The position numbers and the translations under genes are program-made. From Collinsella sp. (lineage in GTDB: Bacteria; Actinomycetota; Coriobacteriia; Coriobacteriales; Coriobacteriaceae): a DNA stretch of 5,120 bases. The stretch lies in contig JAUMMZ010000008.1 of NCBI GenBank assembly GCA_031296755.1, forward strand, positions 1 through 5,120. The letters run 5' to 3'. The notes beneath the pieces were generated by a model that was not told where the DNA came from, did not search any database, and saw nothing but the letters and a program-made list of their open reading frames with translations. Positions 1-5,120 of the stretch are shown here, piece after piece; the stretch's first letter is position 1; every line of letters starts with the position of its first letter.

Positions 1-26
1 TCTACCTGCGGGAACGATAGGCAACC

Positions 27-43
27 GGACACACATTCTGTCC
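27..43. repeat. First copy of a 17-bp imperfect palindrome
   Basis: The sequence GGACACACATTCTGTCC has GGACA and TGTCC arms separated by 7 bases. It matches the copy at 117-133 at 16 of 17 positions, in the same orientation and 90 bp away. The two copies flank the terminator hairpin at 80-110. It could be an operator, or the end of a small mobile or repeat element. The sequence alone does not decide. Confidence 0.5.
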
Positions 44-79
44 GAGCGGTTAAAAGCGGGCACGGAATTTAAACGGCTG

Positions 80-110
80 AAAAAGGGGCATCGACCTGCG
101 CCGATGCCCC
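80..110 (-). terminator. Rho-independent terminator candidate
   Basis: Read on the minus strand, a perfect 9-bp stem GGGGCATCG / CGATGCCCC (102-110 with 85-93) with an 8-base loop is followed directly by TTTTT (84-80). This is a classical intrinsic terminator shape. It lies downstream of the tRNA-Gln gene and of the hairpin at 146-182, so it may be a backup terminator for the same transcript. There is no T-tract on the plus-strand side. Confidence 0.7.
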
Positions 111-116
111 CAACGT

Positions 117-133
117 GGACACACATTTTGTCC
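117..133. repeat. Second copy of a 17-bp imperfect palindrome
   Basis: The sequence GGACACACATTTTGTCC differs from the copy at 27-43 only by T instead of C near the centre, and keeps the GGACA/TGTCC arms. It lies between the two terminator-like hairpins downstream of the tRNA. No gene was recognised in the DNA from 1 to 195 around it. Confidence 0.5.
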
Positions 134-145
134 TATAAGCCCCAC

Positions 146-182
146 AAGAAAGCGCTCCAGGTTCATAAGGGCCTGGAGCGCT
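146..182 (-). terminator. Terminator hairpin just after tRNA-Gln
   Basis: An 11-bp perfect inverted repeat, AGCGCTCCAGG at 151-161 and CCTGGAGCGCT at 172-182, has a 10-base loop and starts 14 bases past the tRNA 3' end. On the minus strand it is followed by TTCTT, a short U-rich tail. The stem is strong but the tail is weak. It probably ends or processes the tRNA transcript, with 80-110 as a second stop. The other strand also has a T-rich flank (GTGTTCTT), so some bidirectional activity is possible. Confidence 0.6.
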
Positions 183-195
183 GTGTTCTTAAGGG

Positions 196-267
196 CTGGG
201 ACGGAGGGATTCGAACCCCCAACAGCCGGCACCAAAAACCGGAGTTCTACCGTTGAACTACGTCCCA
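196..267 (-). tRNA. tRNA-Gln (anticodon UUG)
   Basis: The minus strand folds as a complete cloverleaf. The acceptor stem is TGGGACG with CGTCCCA (7 bp), and the D stem is GTTC/GAAC. The anticodon stem CCGGT/GCCGG closes a 7-base loop TTTTGGT, in which TTG is the anticodon (reads CAA, glutamine). The T arm is GGGGG-TTCGAAT-CCCTC. The discriminator base is G73, as expected for glutamine tRNAs. The 3' CCA is not encoded (CCC follows), so it must be added enzymatically. The gene starts 38 bp after the stop codon of the peptidoglycan-binding protein gene and may share its transcript. I found no convincing dedicated promoter in 268-305. Confidence 0.96.
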
Positions 268-305
268 ATGTGCGGTGTTGCCCAAAAGCAACTCATTTAG
301 TTTAC

Positions 306-1211
306 CTAATCTGCGAGGGCATCGCAAACACCATCGAGCAGGCGTACGGCGAGTGTCTGCGCGTCGCTGGCCGTGAAAGTGCCGTTGTAGCGCGTCATGC
401 CCGTGAGCTCAATGCGAATGCGAGCTGGCTTCTGCTGCGCGGCGACATTGGCGGTGCGGATGCGCTGGGCCAGGTTGTGGCACTCGGCGAGGGCGATCGT
501 GGCGCGCGGCGCTGCATCTGCGGGCAGCTCATCGCTTGCGATCTCGAGCACCAGGTCAACGTCGGTTGGGACCTCGGAGTCGCAGAGCATCATGCCGCTG
601 TTGTCGGTCGTTGCCGTGGCGATATTCCACATGCGCGACGCAACGCTGCGTGCGATGGGGTCCTCGCCGATAACGGCAATCTGGAAGCGCTCGAGCACGT
701 TGGCGGCGCGAGCAAAACCGATACGGGACTCGGCTTCGGTGACCGAGGGCTTGCCCTCCCACACATGGTGCAGGCGGTTGATGTAGGCGTAGGTGTCCTG
801 GAAGGCCATGCCGTCGGCAAACAGGCCGACATTTTCCTGGAACTGCTGCAGGGCGGCCTCGGTATGCGGACCAAAGTAGCCGTCGTCTTCGCCACAGGCA
901 AAGCCCAAAACGTTGAGAGCGCGCTGCAGGGCCTGCACATCGGCGCCATGGAAATTGGGCATGCGCAGATAGAGAGTGCGGTCGCCCAGCTTATACGAAG
1001 CGTCTACAAGGGCGCTCCAGCAGGGGATATCGACGGCATGACCGGCAGCAAGGCCGCTGTCGAGCCTGAAGGTGCTGACGGCCTGCTCAGTGGTGGCTCC
1101 AAAGTACTTGTCGGTGACTTCGGCGGCATCAATCGTGTAGCCGAGCTGCAGGAGACGAGACTGCACGTCCTCGACGGCTGCTCCTTGCATGCCCGTTGTA
1201 ATAGGTTCCAT
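306..1211 (-). CDS. CwlM-like protein with two peptidoglycan-binding repeats
   Basis: A 301-residue protein. The ATG at 1211 has a good ribosome site (AAAGGGG, 1219-1225) seven bases upstream. Two PG_binding_1-type repeats lie at about residues 7-66 and 86-146, each with the pattern L..LG....DG.FG..T..A...FQ (second repeat: VLGFACGEDDGYFG). They are joined by ASYKLGDRTLY (71-81), which closely matches the same joint in Mycobacterium tuberculosis CwlM as I remember it. There is no signal peptide or membrane segment, so it is probably cytoplasmic, as CwlM is. Residues 165-301 look like a shortened Amidase_3 fold: DVDLVLEIASDELP recalls the strand that carries a catalytic histidine in active enzymes, and RIRIELTGMT recalls the later LVE strand. 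The zinc-binding histidines are absent. CwlM stimulates MurA in mycobacteria; a similar regulatory role here is inference. The alternative is a simple wall-binding protein. It is followed by tRNA-Gln and preceded by the polyprenyl synthetase gene. Confidence 0.88.
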   Translation of the reverse strand: MEPITTGMQGAAVEDVQSRLLQLGYTIDAAEVTDKYFGATTEQAVSTFRLDSGLAAGHAVDIPCWSALVDASYKLGDRTLYLRMPNFHGADVQALQRALNVLGFACGEDDGYFGPHTEAALQQFQENVGLFADGMAFQDTYAYINRLHHVWEGKPSVTEAESRIGFARAANVLERFQIAVIGEDPIARSVASRMWNIATATTDNSGMMLCDSEVPTDVDLVLEIASDELPADAAPRATIALAECHNLAQRIRTANVAAQQKPARIRIELTGMTRYNGTFTASDAQTLAVRLLDGVCDALAD

Positions 1212-1349
1212 GAACGAACCCCTTTCGGCGTACCATTCGTACTATTTGAGCGTCTGTCGGATAGACAACGCAAAGGGATGCATAAACATGCACTCAACAG
1301 TGTAGCAAGTTGTGCCTAAATACGCTGCTGACAGGTTTTATAACCCCCG
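1212..1349 (-). promoter_or_regulatory. Intergenic leader of the CwlM-like gene, weak promoter candidates
   Basis: This 138-bp gap between the synthase stop codon and the CwlM-like start holds no gene. It contains a 14-bp inverted repeat TGCAT-AAAC-ATGCA at 1279-1292. On the minus strand a loose promoter match, TTGCTA then TATGCA with an 18-base spacer, overlaps this repeat, which could then act as an operator. Both boxes deviate from consensus. After the synthase stop only a 4-bp GGTT/AACC stem without a T-run is present, so read-through from the synthase gene is likely. Confidence 0.3.
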
Positions 1350-2375
1350 TTAGTTAAGACGCTCCACAAAGAAATCTGCCATGGAGAGGAACAGCTCGCG
1401 TGCGTGCGGATCAAGCTCAACGTTCTCGATGGCCGCTTTGGCCTTAGCGGTCAGGTCGAGCGCGTAAGTGTGGGCGTAATCGATGGAGTCGGTCTCCTGG
1501 AAGATCTCCACGGCGCGTGCGAGCTGCGCGGGATCATCGGTGCCCGAGGAAAGAATCGCCTCGACCTCGTCGTGGTGGCGCTCATCAGAGAGGGCGTGTA
1601 CGGCGACAAGCGTGCGCTTGCCCTCGGTGATGTCGGTGCGGAAGTCCTTGTTGGCGGCTTCCTTAGTGCCGACAAGGTTGAGCAGGTCGTCCTGAATCTG
1701 AAAGGCAAGGCCTGTGTGCAGGCCAAAGGCGCGCAGCGCTTCGATTTGCTCATCGCTGCCGCCGCCGATAATGGCTCCGGCGGCAAGCGGCGTGGCTCCG
1801 CTGTAAAACGCGGTCTTGTGCGTCGCCATGTCCAGGTAGTCATCAACCGAGATATCAAAGCGCCCGTCACGGACCCAACCCAGGTCGAGCGCTTGACCCT
1901 CGATGGTGCGGACGATCATCTCGGTAAGCTCGTGGAGCACGCGCAGCTTCACGTCGGACTCCAGCGTGGGGTCGTCGAGAACCGTCTTGGTGACCATAGT
2001 GAGCGCCAGGTCGCCGCAATTGATGGCAAGGCCCGTGCCCTCGGTAAGGTGCATGCAGGGCTTGCCTCGACGAAGCTGTCCGTTGTCGGCGATGTCGTCG
2101 TGGATCAGCGCGCCCGACTGGAAATGCTCGATGGCTGCCGCGGCGCTGCGGGCGCTCTCAAAGCTACCGCCCACTGCGGTTGCGGCGAGCATACAGATAA
2201 GCGGGCGGTGGCGCTTGCCGGCGTTGGCCGTAAAAGCCGAGAGCGGCGCATACAGGTAGCGCTCGATATCGGCAGAGGTCGCCTGTCCGTCAAAGAACGT
2301 GGCCAGATAGTCGTTAATCTGGTCAAAGTGCTGGGCTAAAAAGCTGGTAAACGGACTGGACACGGGTTCTCGCAT
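1350..2375 (-). CDS. trans-Polyprenyl diphosphate synthase (IspA/IdsA family)
   Basis: It condenses isopentenyl diphosphate with an allylic diphosphate in the cytoplasm, making farnesyl, geranylgeranyl or longer chains that feed undecaprenyl phosphate and other isoprenoids. In the 341-residue protein the family signatures appear in order: GKRHRP (53-58), the first aspartate-rich motif DDIAD (93-97) followed by RRGKP, GQALD (160-164), KTA (187-189), and the second aspartate motif QDDLLN (228-233) followed by DITEGKRT. The residues four and five before the first motif are the small Ala and Gly, rather than the bulky aromatics that stop chains at C15, so a C20 or longer product is possible. I chose the ATG at 2375. 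A 13-codon longer form starting at 2414 is open but has no ribosome site, and its start lies inside an inverted repeat. The site before 2375 (AGAAAG) is also weak and close, so the start is uncertain. Confidence 0.93.
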   Translation of the reverse strand: MREPVSSPFTSFLAQHFDQINDYLATFFDGQATSADIERYLYAPLSAFTANAGKRHRPLICMLAATAVGGSFESARSAAAAIEHFQSGALIHDDIADNGQLRRGKPCMHLTEGTGLAINCGDLALTMVTKTVLDDPTLESDVKLRVLHELTEMIVRTIEGQALDLGWVRDGRFDISVDDYLDMATHKTAFYSGATPLAAGAIIGGGSDEQIEALRAFGLHTGLAFQIQDDLLNLVGTKEAANKDFRTDITEGKRTLVAVHALSDERHHDEVEAILSSGTDDPAQLARAVEIFQETDSIDYAHTYALDLTAKAKAAIENVELDPHARELFLSMADFFVERLN

Positions 2376-2396
2376 TCTTTCTGAGGTTGCGTTGAT

Positions 2397-2419
2397 GCAA
2401 TATGCAGACAACATATTGC
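2397..2419. promoter_or_regulatory. Operator-like inverted repeat before the synthase gene
   Basis: A perfect 8-bp inverted repeat, GCAATATG-CAGACAA-CATATTGC, is centred 33 bp upstream of the chosen start codon at 2375. It covers the alternative ATG at 2414, which supports the shorter start. The 23-bp span with a 7-base spacer is typical of a dimeric regulator site; a weak RNA hairpin is the alternative. I could not place convincing -35 and -10 boxes around it. Confidence 0.4.
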
Positions 2420-2488
2420 CACATTAGGGCGTTTGGCGCGGCAGTTTTGGCGATTTGGGACAACGGGCGTGCGTTTGATGGAGCGCGC
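2415..2488. other. Intergenic gap between the PTS fusion gene and the synthase gene
   Basis: These 74 bp contain no gene and no terminator with a T-run for the upstream PTS fusion, so read-through into the synthase gene is possible. The gap carries GGCAGTTTTG (2440-2449) and GATTTGGG (2452-2459). Both short motifs recur in the same order at 5029-5038 and 5048-5055, upstream of the PTS gene. Confidence 0.5.
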
Positions 2489-4939
2489 CTAAATCAGCCC
2501 AAAATGCTCGAGCGCCGCAACGACACCGTCGTGATCGACGGTGTCGGTCACGTAATCGGCCTTATCCTTGAGATAGTCCGGCGCATTGCCCATGGCGATA
2601 CCGACATCGACGGCGTTCATCAGCGAGACGTCATTGCTGGCGTCGCCAATGCCGTATACGGTTCCGTGGTGGGGATCGAGGGCGTCGAGTACAGACTGGA
2701 TGCCCCCGCGCTTCGTGCATTCGCGGGGCGAGATTTCGGTTACCTCGAGTTCGAGCTCGTTAAAGCACAGCAGCGGCTCAAGTGCCTTATCTTGAGCGAT
2801 GTGGTTGGCGAGCGATGTAGACATCAAGATCTTGTAGACACTGTAATGTTGCAGCTGCGTGACTGCGTCGCCCAGGGTGCGCGCGTATCCGGGAGCATCG
2901 GGCGCATCGGCACTCATGCGCACGACGCCGTTGAGGCCCTCAAAGCGGATGACCTCGCCCGATTGCTCAAGGTAGGGGGCAAGACGCTGCAGCATACTGG
3001 GCGTCATCGACAGATCGCGAATTGTGTGTCCGTTGATCTCGGCGTAACCGCCCGCAAGACAGACGATGCCGGTCCAGGGCAGCTCAAGAAGTTTGGGGTG
3101 GATGCAGCTCAGGGTACGTCCCGTGCAGATAAAGGCCATGTTGCCGTTGGCGACAAACTCGCGGATTGCCTGCGAAACCGCCTCGTTGGGATAGGGGGAG
3201 AGGTCCCGCTCGTCTTCGGGAAGGTCTTGGGCGAGCCTGGGGTCTTGCCAGGCGAGCGTTCCGTCGATATCGAAGAAGCAAATATTGCCGCGCTTATGGG
3301 CCGCGCTGGCGGCAGGGGAGGCCGAGGTGGTGGGCACAAATTCCGGCTCGAGGCCCATGATCTGGTCAAAATGCTCTTTAACGCGGGGAACGGAGATGCC
3401 GATAATCACCTGGGCGGTCTTGCCCGTAATGATGAGGCCCTTGGCGCCCACTGCGACAAACGACGCGTTATCTGCAACGATGGAAGGGTCTGCGACCTCG
3501 ACGCGCAGGCGCGTGGCGCAGTTGGTTGCGCCCACGATATTGCCAACGCCACCTAAAAGCTGAATTACCCGCTCAGCGAGGACGTGATCTTGATCGGATC
3601 GACTATTGACCTCGTCATTGGGAGATTGCTCTTTGGCAAAGTCGCTTCCCGTTAAACAATCGATTGCCGCGCGATTGACGACATGATCCTCGCGGCCCGG
3701 AGTCTTAAGGTCATAGACCAAGATGAGTGCTCGAAAACTAACAAAAAAGATGAGGCTAAAGGCAAGGCCGATACCGAGCGCCAAAAGATAGGCACCGGCA
3801 TGCGTGCGCATGAGCGGAATAAAGTTGAAGGCTGCCATCTCCATGAGGCCGCCCGAGAAGATGCCGACGATGCCAAAGAGATTCATGGCTGTGGCAAGGC
3901 AAGACGATAAGACGGCGTAGAGCAAAAAGAGCCCGGGGTGGGTGAACATAAAGAGAAACTCGAGTGGCTCGGTAACGCCGCAAACCACCGAAGCGATGAT
4001 GGCGGGAACAAGGATGACCCTGAGGCCGGCGCGGCGCTCGGGTTTTGCGGTGGAGTAGAACGCAGCTGCGATGGCAGGAAGGCCAAAGAGCTTGACCCAG
4101 CCGGTGGCGGTAAAACCGGCCCACGGCGCAAGCTCATTAAGGGGGCGCGTGCTATGGGAGAGGATGGGGAGCAAACTGCTCCACGTGGCGTAGATGCCGT
4201 CGTTAATGACCAGGTTGTCGTAGTAGATCGGCATGTAGAGCAGGTGGTGCAGGCCAAAGGGCTCGAGTGCTCGTTCTAAAAAGACAAAGATGCCCACGCC
4301 AAAGGGACCGACGCTCGTAAGTGCGTGGCGCAGTGTTTCGGTCACAGCGTATACGAAGGGCACGATGGCGGCCGAGATAGCAGCAAGGGCAAACACGGCA
4401 AAAAAGCTGATGAGGTAGACCAGCGAGGAGCCCGAGAAGGTGCCGAGCCAATCGGGAACCTTGGCATCGTAGAAGCGGTCATGGATGGCAACGACGGTTG
4501 CCGATACCGCCAGCGGGCCGATAATGCCGGTGTCGAGCGTCTTGATGCCGTCGATGACGGTGATACCGCTGGCGGAGGTCAAAGATGACGGGTACTCAAG
4601 TCCAAGGTTGTCTCCGCTCAGCTTAATGATCTCGCTCAAAAAGAAGCAGTAGGCAAAATAGGCGACGAGAGCCTCGAGGCAGCAACGAGCCGGTTGTTTT
4701 TGGGCAAGACCGATGGGCAGCGCTACGGCAAAAAGGAGCGGGAGGCGTTTAAAGACCGTCCACGAGCCGCGCTGGATGATAGCCCAGAAAACGTACCAAG
4801 GGGTTCCGTATACGGCGAGATCGCCGACGATGTCCGCAGTCGTTGCGAGAGCGGAGACGCCGACCATGAGGCCTGATATAGAAAACAGCATGGCGGGCGC
4901 GAACATTGCCCCGCCAAAGCGTTGGATTTTTTGCAGCAT
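2489..4939 (-). CDS. PTS alpha-glucoside-type EIIC-EIIB fused to Cof-type HAD phosphatase
   Basis: An 816-residue protein of three joined parts. Residues 1-415 are a membrane EIIC domain with about ten hydrophobic segments. The start MLQKIQRFGGAMF, then LPLLFAVALPIGLA (66-79), IKTLDTGIIG (132-141) and GVTEPLEF (321-328), match the alpha-glucoside class (GlvC/AglA). Residues about 452-530 are EIIB, with the phospho-accepting Cys474 in NCATRLR. A Pro/Ala/Ser/Thr-rich linker (531-550) leads to a complete HAD-IIB (Cof) domain at 551-816. It has nucleophile Asp557 in FFDIDGTL, Thr606 in CTGRT, Lys743 and the GDASND motif (765-770), and the spacing between motifs II and III leaves room for a C2 cap. 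Known EIICB proteins of this class end near 530 residues. There is no EIIA domain, so EIIA must come from elsewhere. The ATG at 4939 has GGAAGG (4946-4951) six bases upstream. The substrate is unknown; maltose-like sugars are an inference from the class. A coupled import-then-dephosphorylation role is also inference. Confidence 0.95.
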   Translation of the reverse strand: MLQKIQRFGGAMFAPAMLFSISGLMVGVSALATTADIVGDLAVYGTPWYVFWAIIQRGSWTVFKRLPLLFAVALPIGLAQKQPARCCLEALVAYFAYCFFLSEIIKLSGDNLGLEYPSSLTSASGITVIDGIKTLDTGIIGPLAVSATVVAIHDRFYDAKVPDWLGTFSGSSLVYLISFFAVFALAAISAAIVPFVYAVTETLRHALTSVGPFGVGIFVFLERALEPFGLHHLLYMPIYYDNLVINDGIYATWSSLLPILSHSTRPLNELAPWAGFTATGWVKLFGLPAIAAAFYSTAKPERRAGLRVILVPAIIASVVCGVTEPLEFLFMFTHPGLFLLYAVLSSCLATAMNLFGIVGIFSGGLMEMAAFNFIPLMRTHAGAYLLALGIGLAFSLIFFVSFRALILVYDLKTPGREDHVVNRAAIDCLTGSDFAKEQSPNDEVNSRSDQDHVLAERVIQLLGGVGNIVGATNCATRLRVEVADPSIVADNASFVAVGAKGLIITGKTAQVIIGISVPRVKEHFDQIMGLEPEFVPTTSASPAASAAHKRGNICFFDIDGTLAWQDPRLAQDLPEDERDLSPYPNEAVSQAIREFVANGNMAFICTGRTLSCIHPKLLELPWTGIVCLAGGYAEINGHTIRDLSMTPSMLQRLAPYLEQSGEVIRFEGLNGVVRMSADAPDAPGYARTLGDAVTQLQHYSVYKILMSTSLANHIAQDKALEPLLCFNELELEVTEISPRECTKRGGIQSVLDALDPHHGTVYGIGDASNDVSLMNAVDVGIAMGNAPDYLKDKADYVTDTVDHDGVVAALEHFGLI
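2521..2546. repeat. Perfect 11-bp hairpin inside the 3' end of the PTS fusion gene
   Basis: CGACACCGTCG (2521-2531) and CGACGGTGTCG (2536-2546) are exact reverse complements with a 4-base loop. They lie about 30 bases before the stop codon and encode the TDTVDHDGV region. No T-run follows on the minus strand, so this is not a standard terminator. It may slow 3' decay, or may reflect the conserved D-x-DGV protein motif. Confidence 0.6.
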
Positions 4940-4949
4940 GTTCTGCCTT

Positions 4950-4959
4950 CCGAATATCG
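4950..4959. repeat. CCGAATATCG, inverted partner of 5096-5105
   Basis: This 10-mer overlaps the ribosome-binding region of the PTS fusion gene. It is the exact reverse complement of CGATATTCGG at 5096-5105, and the pair encloses the candidate promoter and operator. Paired sites about 146 bp apart could support repression by DNA looping, but chance cannot be excluded for a 10-mer. Confidence 0.35.
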
Positions 4960-4978
4960 AGGCGCGTTGCGCGTGGGG

Positions 4979-4990
4979 AAACGTTTAAAC
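4979..4990. promoter_or_regulatory. LacI-family-like operator for the PTS fusion gene
   Basis: AAACGTTTAAAC contains the palindrome AAACGTTT with a central CG, the core typical of LacI-family sugar regulators, overlapping a second palindrome GTTTAAAC. It sits just downstream of the TACAAT box, around +4 to +15 of the predicted transcript, which is a classical repression position. This suggests sugar-responsive control. No regulator gene is present in the window. Confidence 0.45.
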
Positions 4991-4999
4991 AATGGATTC

Positions 5000-5005
5000 A
5001 TTGTA
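5000..5005 (-). promoter_or_regulatory. -10 box candidate (TACAAT) for the PTS fusion gene
   Basis: TACAAT on the minus strand lies about 60 bp before the start codon and predicts a leader of roughly 54 bases. No good -35 box stands 15-18 bp upstream (GGTACG at 17), so the promoter may be weak or activator-dependent. The box overlaps the 16-bp inverted repeat ACAATG-GATT-CATTGT at 4989-5004. Confidence 0.4.
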
Positions 5006-5093
5006 GAGGACCAGACGAGTGTCGTACCGGCAGTTTTGAGCGAAACCGATTTGGGCATGACAGAAACCGTCAACGGCTAAATCCTGTCGCTTC

Positions 5094-5114
5094 ACCGATA
5101 TTCGGTTTAAACAA
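5094..5114. repeat. Distal repeat cluster upstream of the PTS fusion gene
   Basis: ACCGA-TAT-TCGGT (5094-5106) is a near-palindrome containing CGATATTCGG, the reverse complement of 4950-4959. It runs into GTTTAAACAA (5105-5114), a direct copy of 4983-4992. The hexamer AAACCG occurs at 5043-5048 and 5064-5069 and inverted at 5103-5108. The cluster looks regulatory and could serve this gene or a divergent gene beyond 5120. The DNA from 5006 to 5120 holds no coding sequence that I recognise. Confidence 0.35.
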
Positions 5115-5120
5115 CTTTAA

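Noticed and set aside
1..26. Possible end of a gene or RNA at the left edge
   Set aside because: Too short to identify. The minus strand shows only a short frame ending in TAG, with no recognisable family.
277..292. GTTGC/GCAAC hairpin just before the tRNA
   Set aside because: Only 5 bp, with no T-run after it on the minus strand. It is too weak to call a terminator for the upstream gene.
183..1319. Long open plus-strand frame (378 codons)
   Set aside because: It is antisense to the peptidoglycan-binding protein and runs through the tRNA. Its translation shows no recognisable domain, whereas the minus strand gives clear family motifs and a good ribosome site.
1404..2339. Long open plus-strand frame (311 codons) opposite the synthase
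   Set aside because: It is a shadow caused by high GC content. The minus strand carries every polyprenyl synthetase signature.
2402..3556. Long open plus-strand frame (384 codons) opposite the phosphatase and EIIB domains
   Set aside because: No domain is seen in its translation. It overlaps conserved HAD and EIIB motifs on the other strand and starts within the operator-like repeat.
5068..5073. TTGACG on the minus strand as a -35 box
   Set aside because: It is a good match to a -35 hexamer, but the sequence 16-18 bases downstream (ATCGGT region) does not resemble a -10 box.

Overview
The window reads as a moderately GC-rich bacterial chromosome. Everything I can support lies on the minus strand, so transcription runs from position 5120 towards position 1. 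The combination of a CwlM-like protein with two peptidoglycan-binding repeats, an actinobacterial-style polyprenyl synthetase and a sugar PTS fits a gut Actinomycetota of the class Coriobacteriia, such as Collinsella or a relative. That placement is an impression from remembered sequences, not a search result.

Layout in transcription order. Positions 4940-5120 are non-coding control DNA with a TACAAT -10 box, a LacI-type AAACGTTT operator candidate and several repeated short motifs. Positions 2489-4939 encode one 816-residue protein joining an alpha-glucoside-class PTS membrane domain (EIIC), its EIIB domain and a complete Cof-type HAD phosphatase. After a 74-113 bp gap holding an operator-like inverted repeat comes a trans-polyprenyl diphosphate synthase (1350 to about 2375). 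After 138 bp more comes a cytoplasmic protein with two peptidoglycan-binding repeats and a histidine-poor, amidase-like C-terminal region (306-1211). It is followed at 38 bp by tRNA-Gln(UUG) at 196-267 and two terminator-like hairpins (146-182 and 80-110). Positions 1-79 hold no gene I can recognise.

How the parts may work together. The fusion protein can import and phosphorylate a sugar, and carries a phosphatase domain that could remove the phosphate again, perhaps on the imported sugar itself. No EIIA domain and no 6-phospho-glucosidase gene is visible here. The synthase makes polyprenyl diphosphates that feed the lipid carrier of wall synthesis. The next gene resembles mycobacterial CwlM, a regulator of wall-precursor synthesis, so these two genes form a plausible cell-wall pair.

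The most interesting item is the EIIC-EIIB-HAD fusion. Second is the CwlM-like protein with an apparently dead, shortened amidase region.
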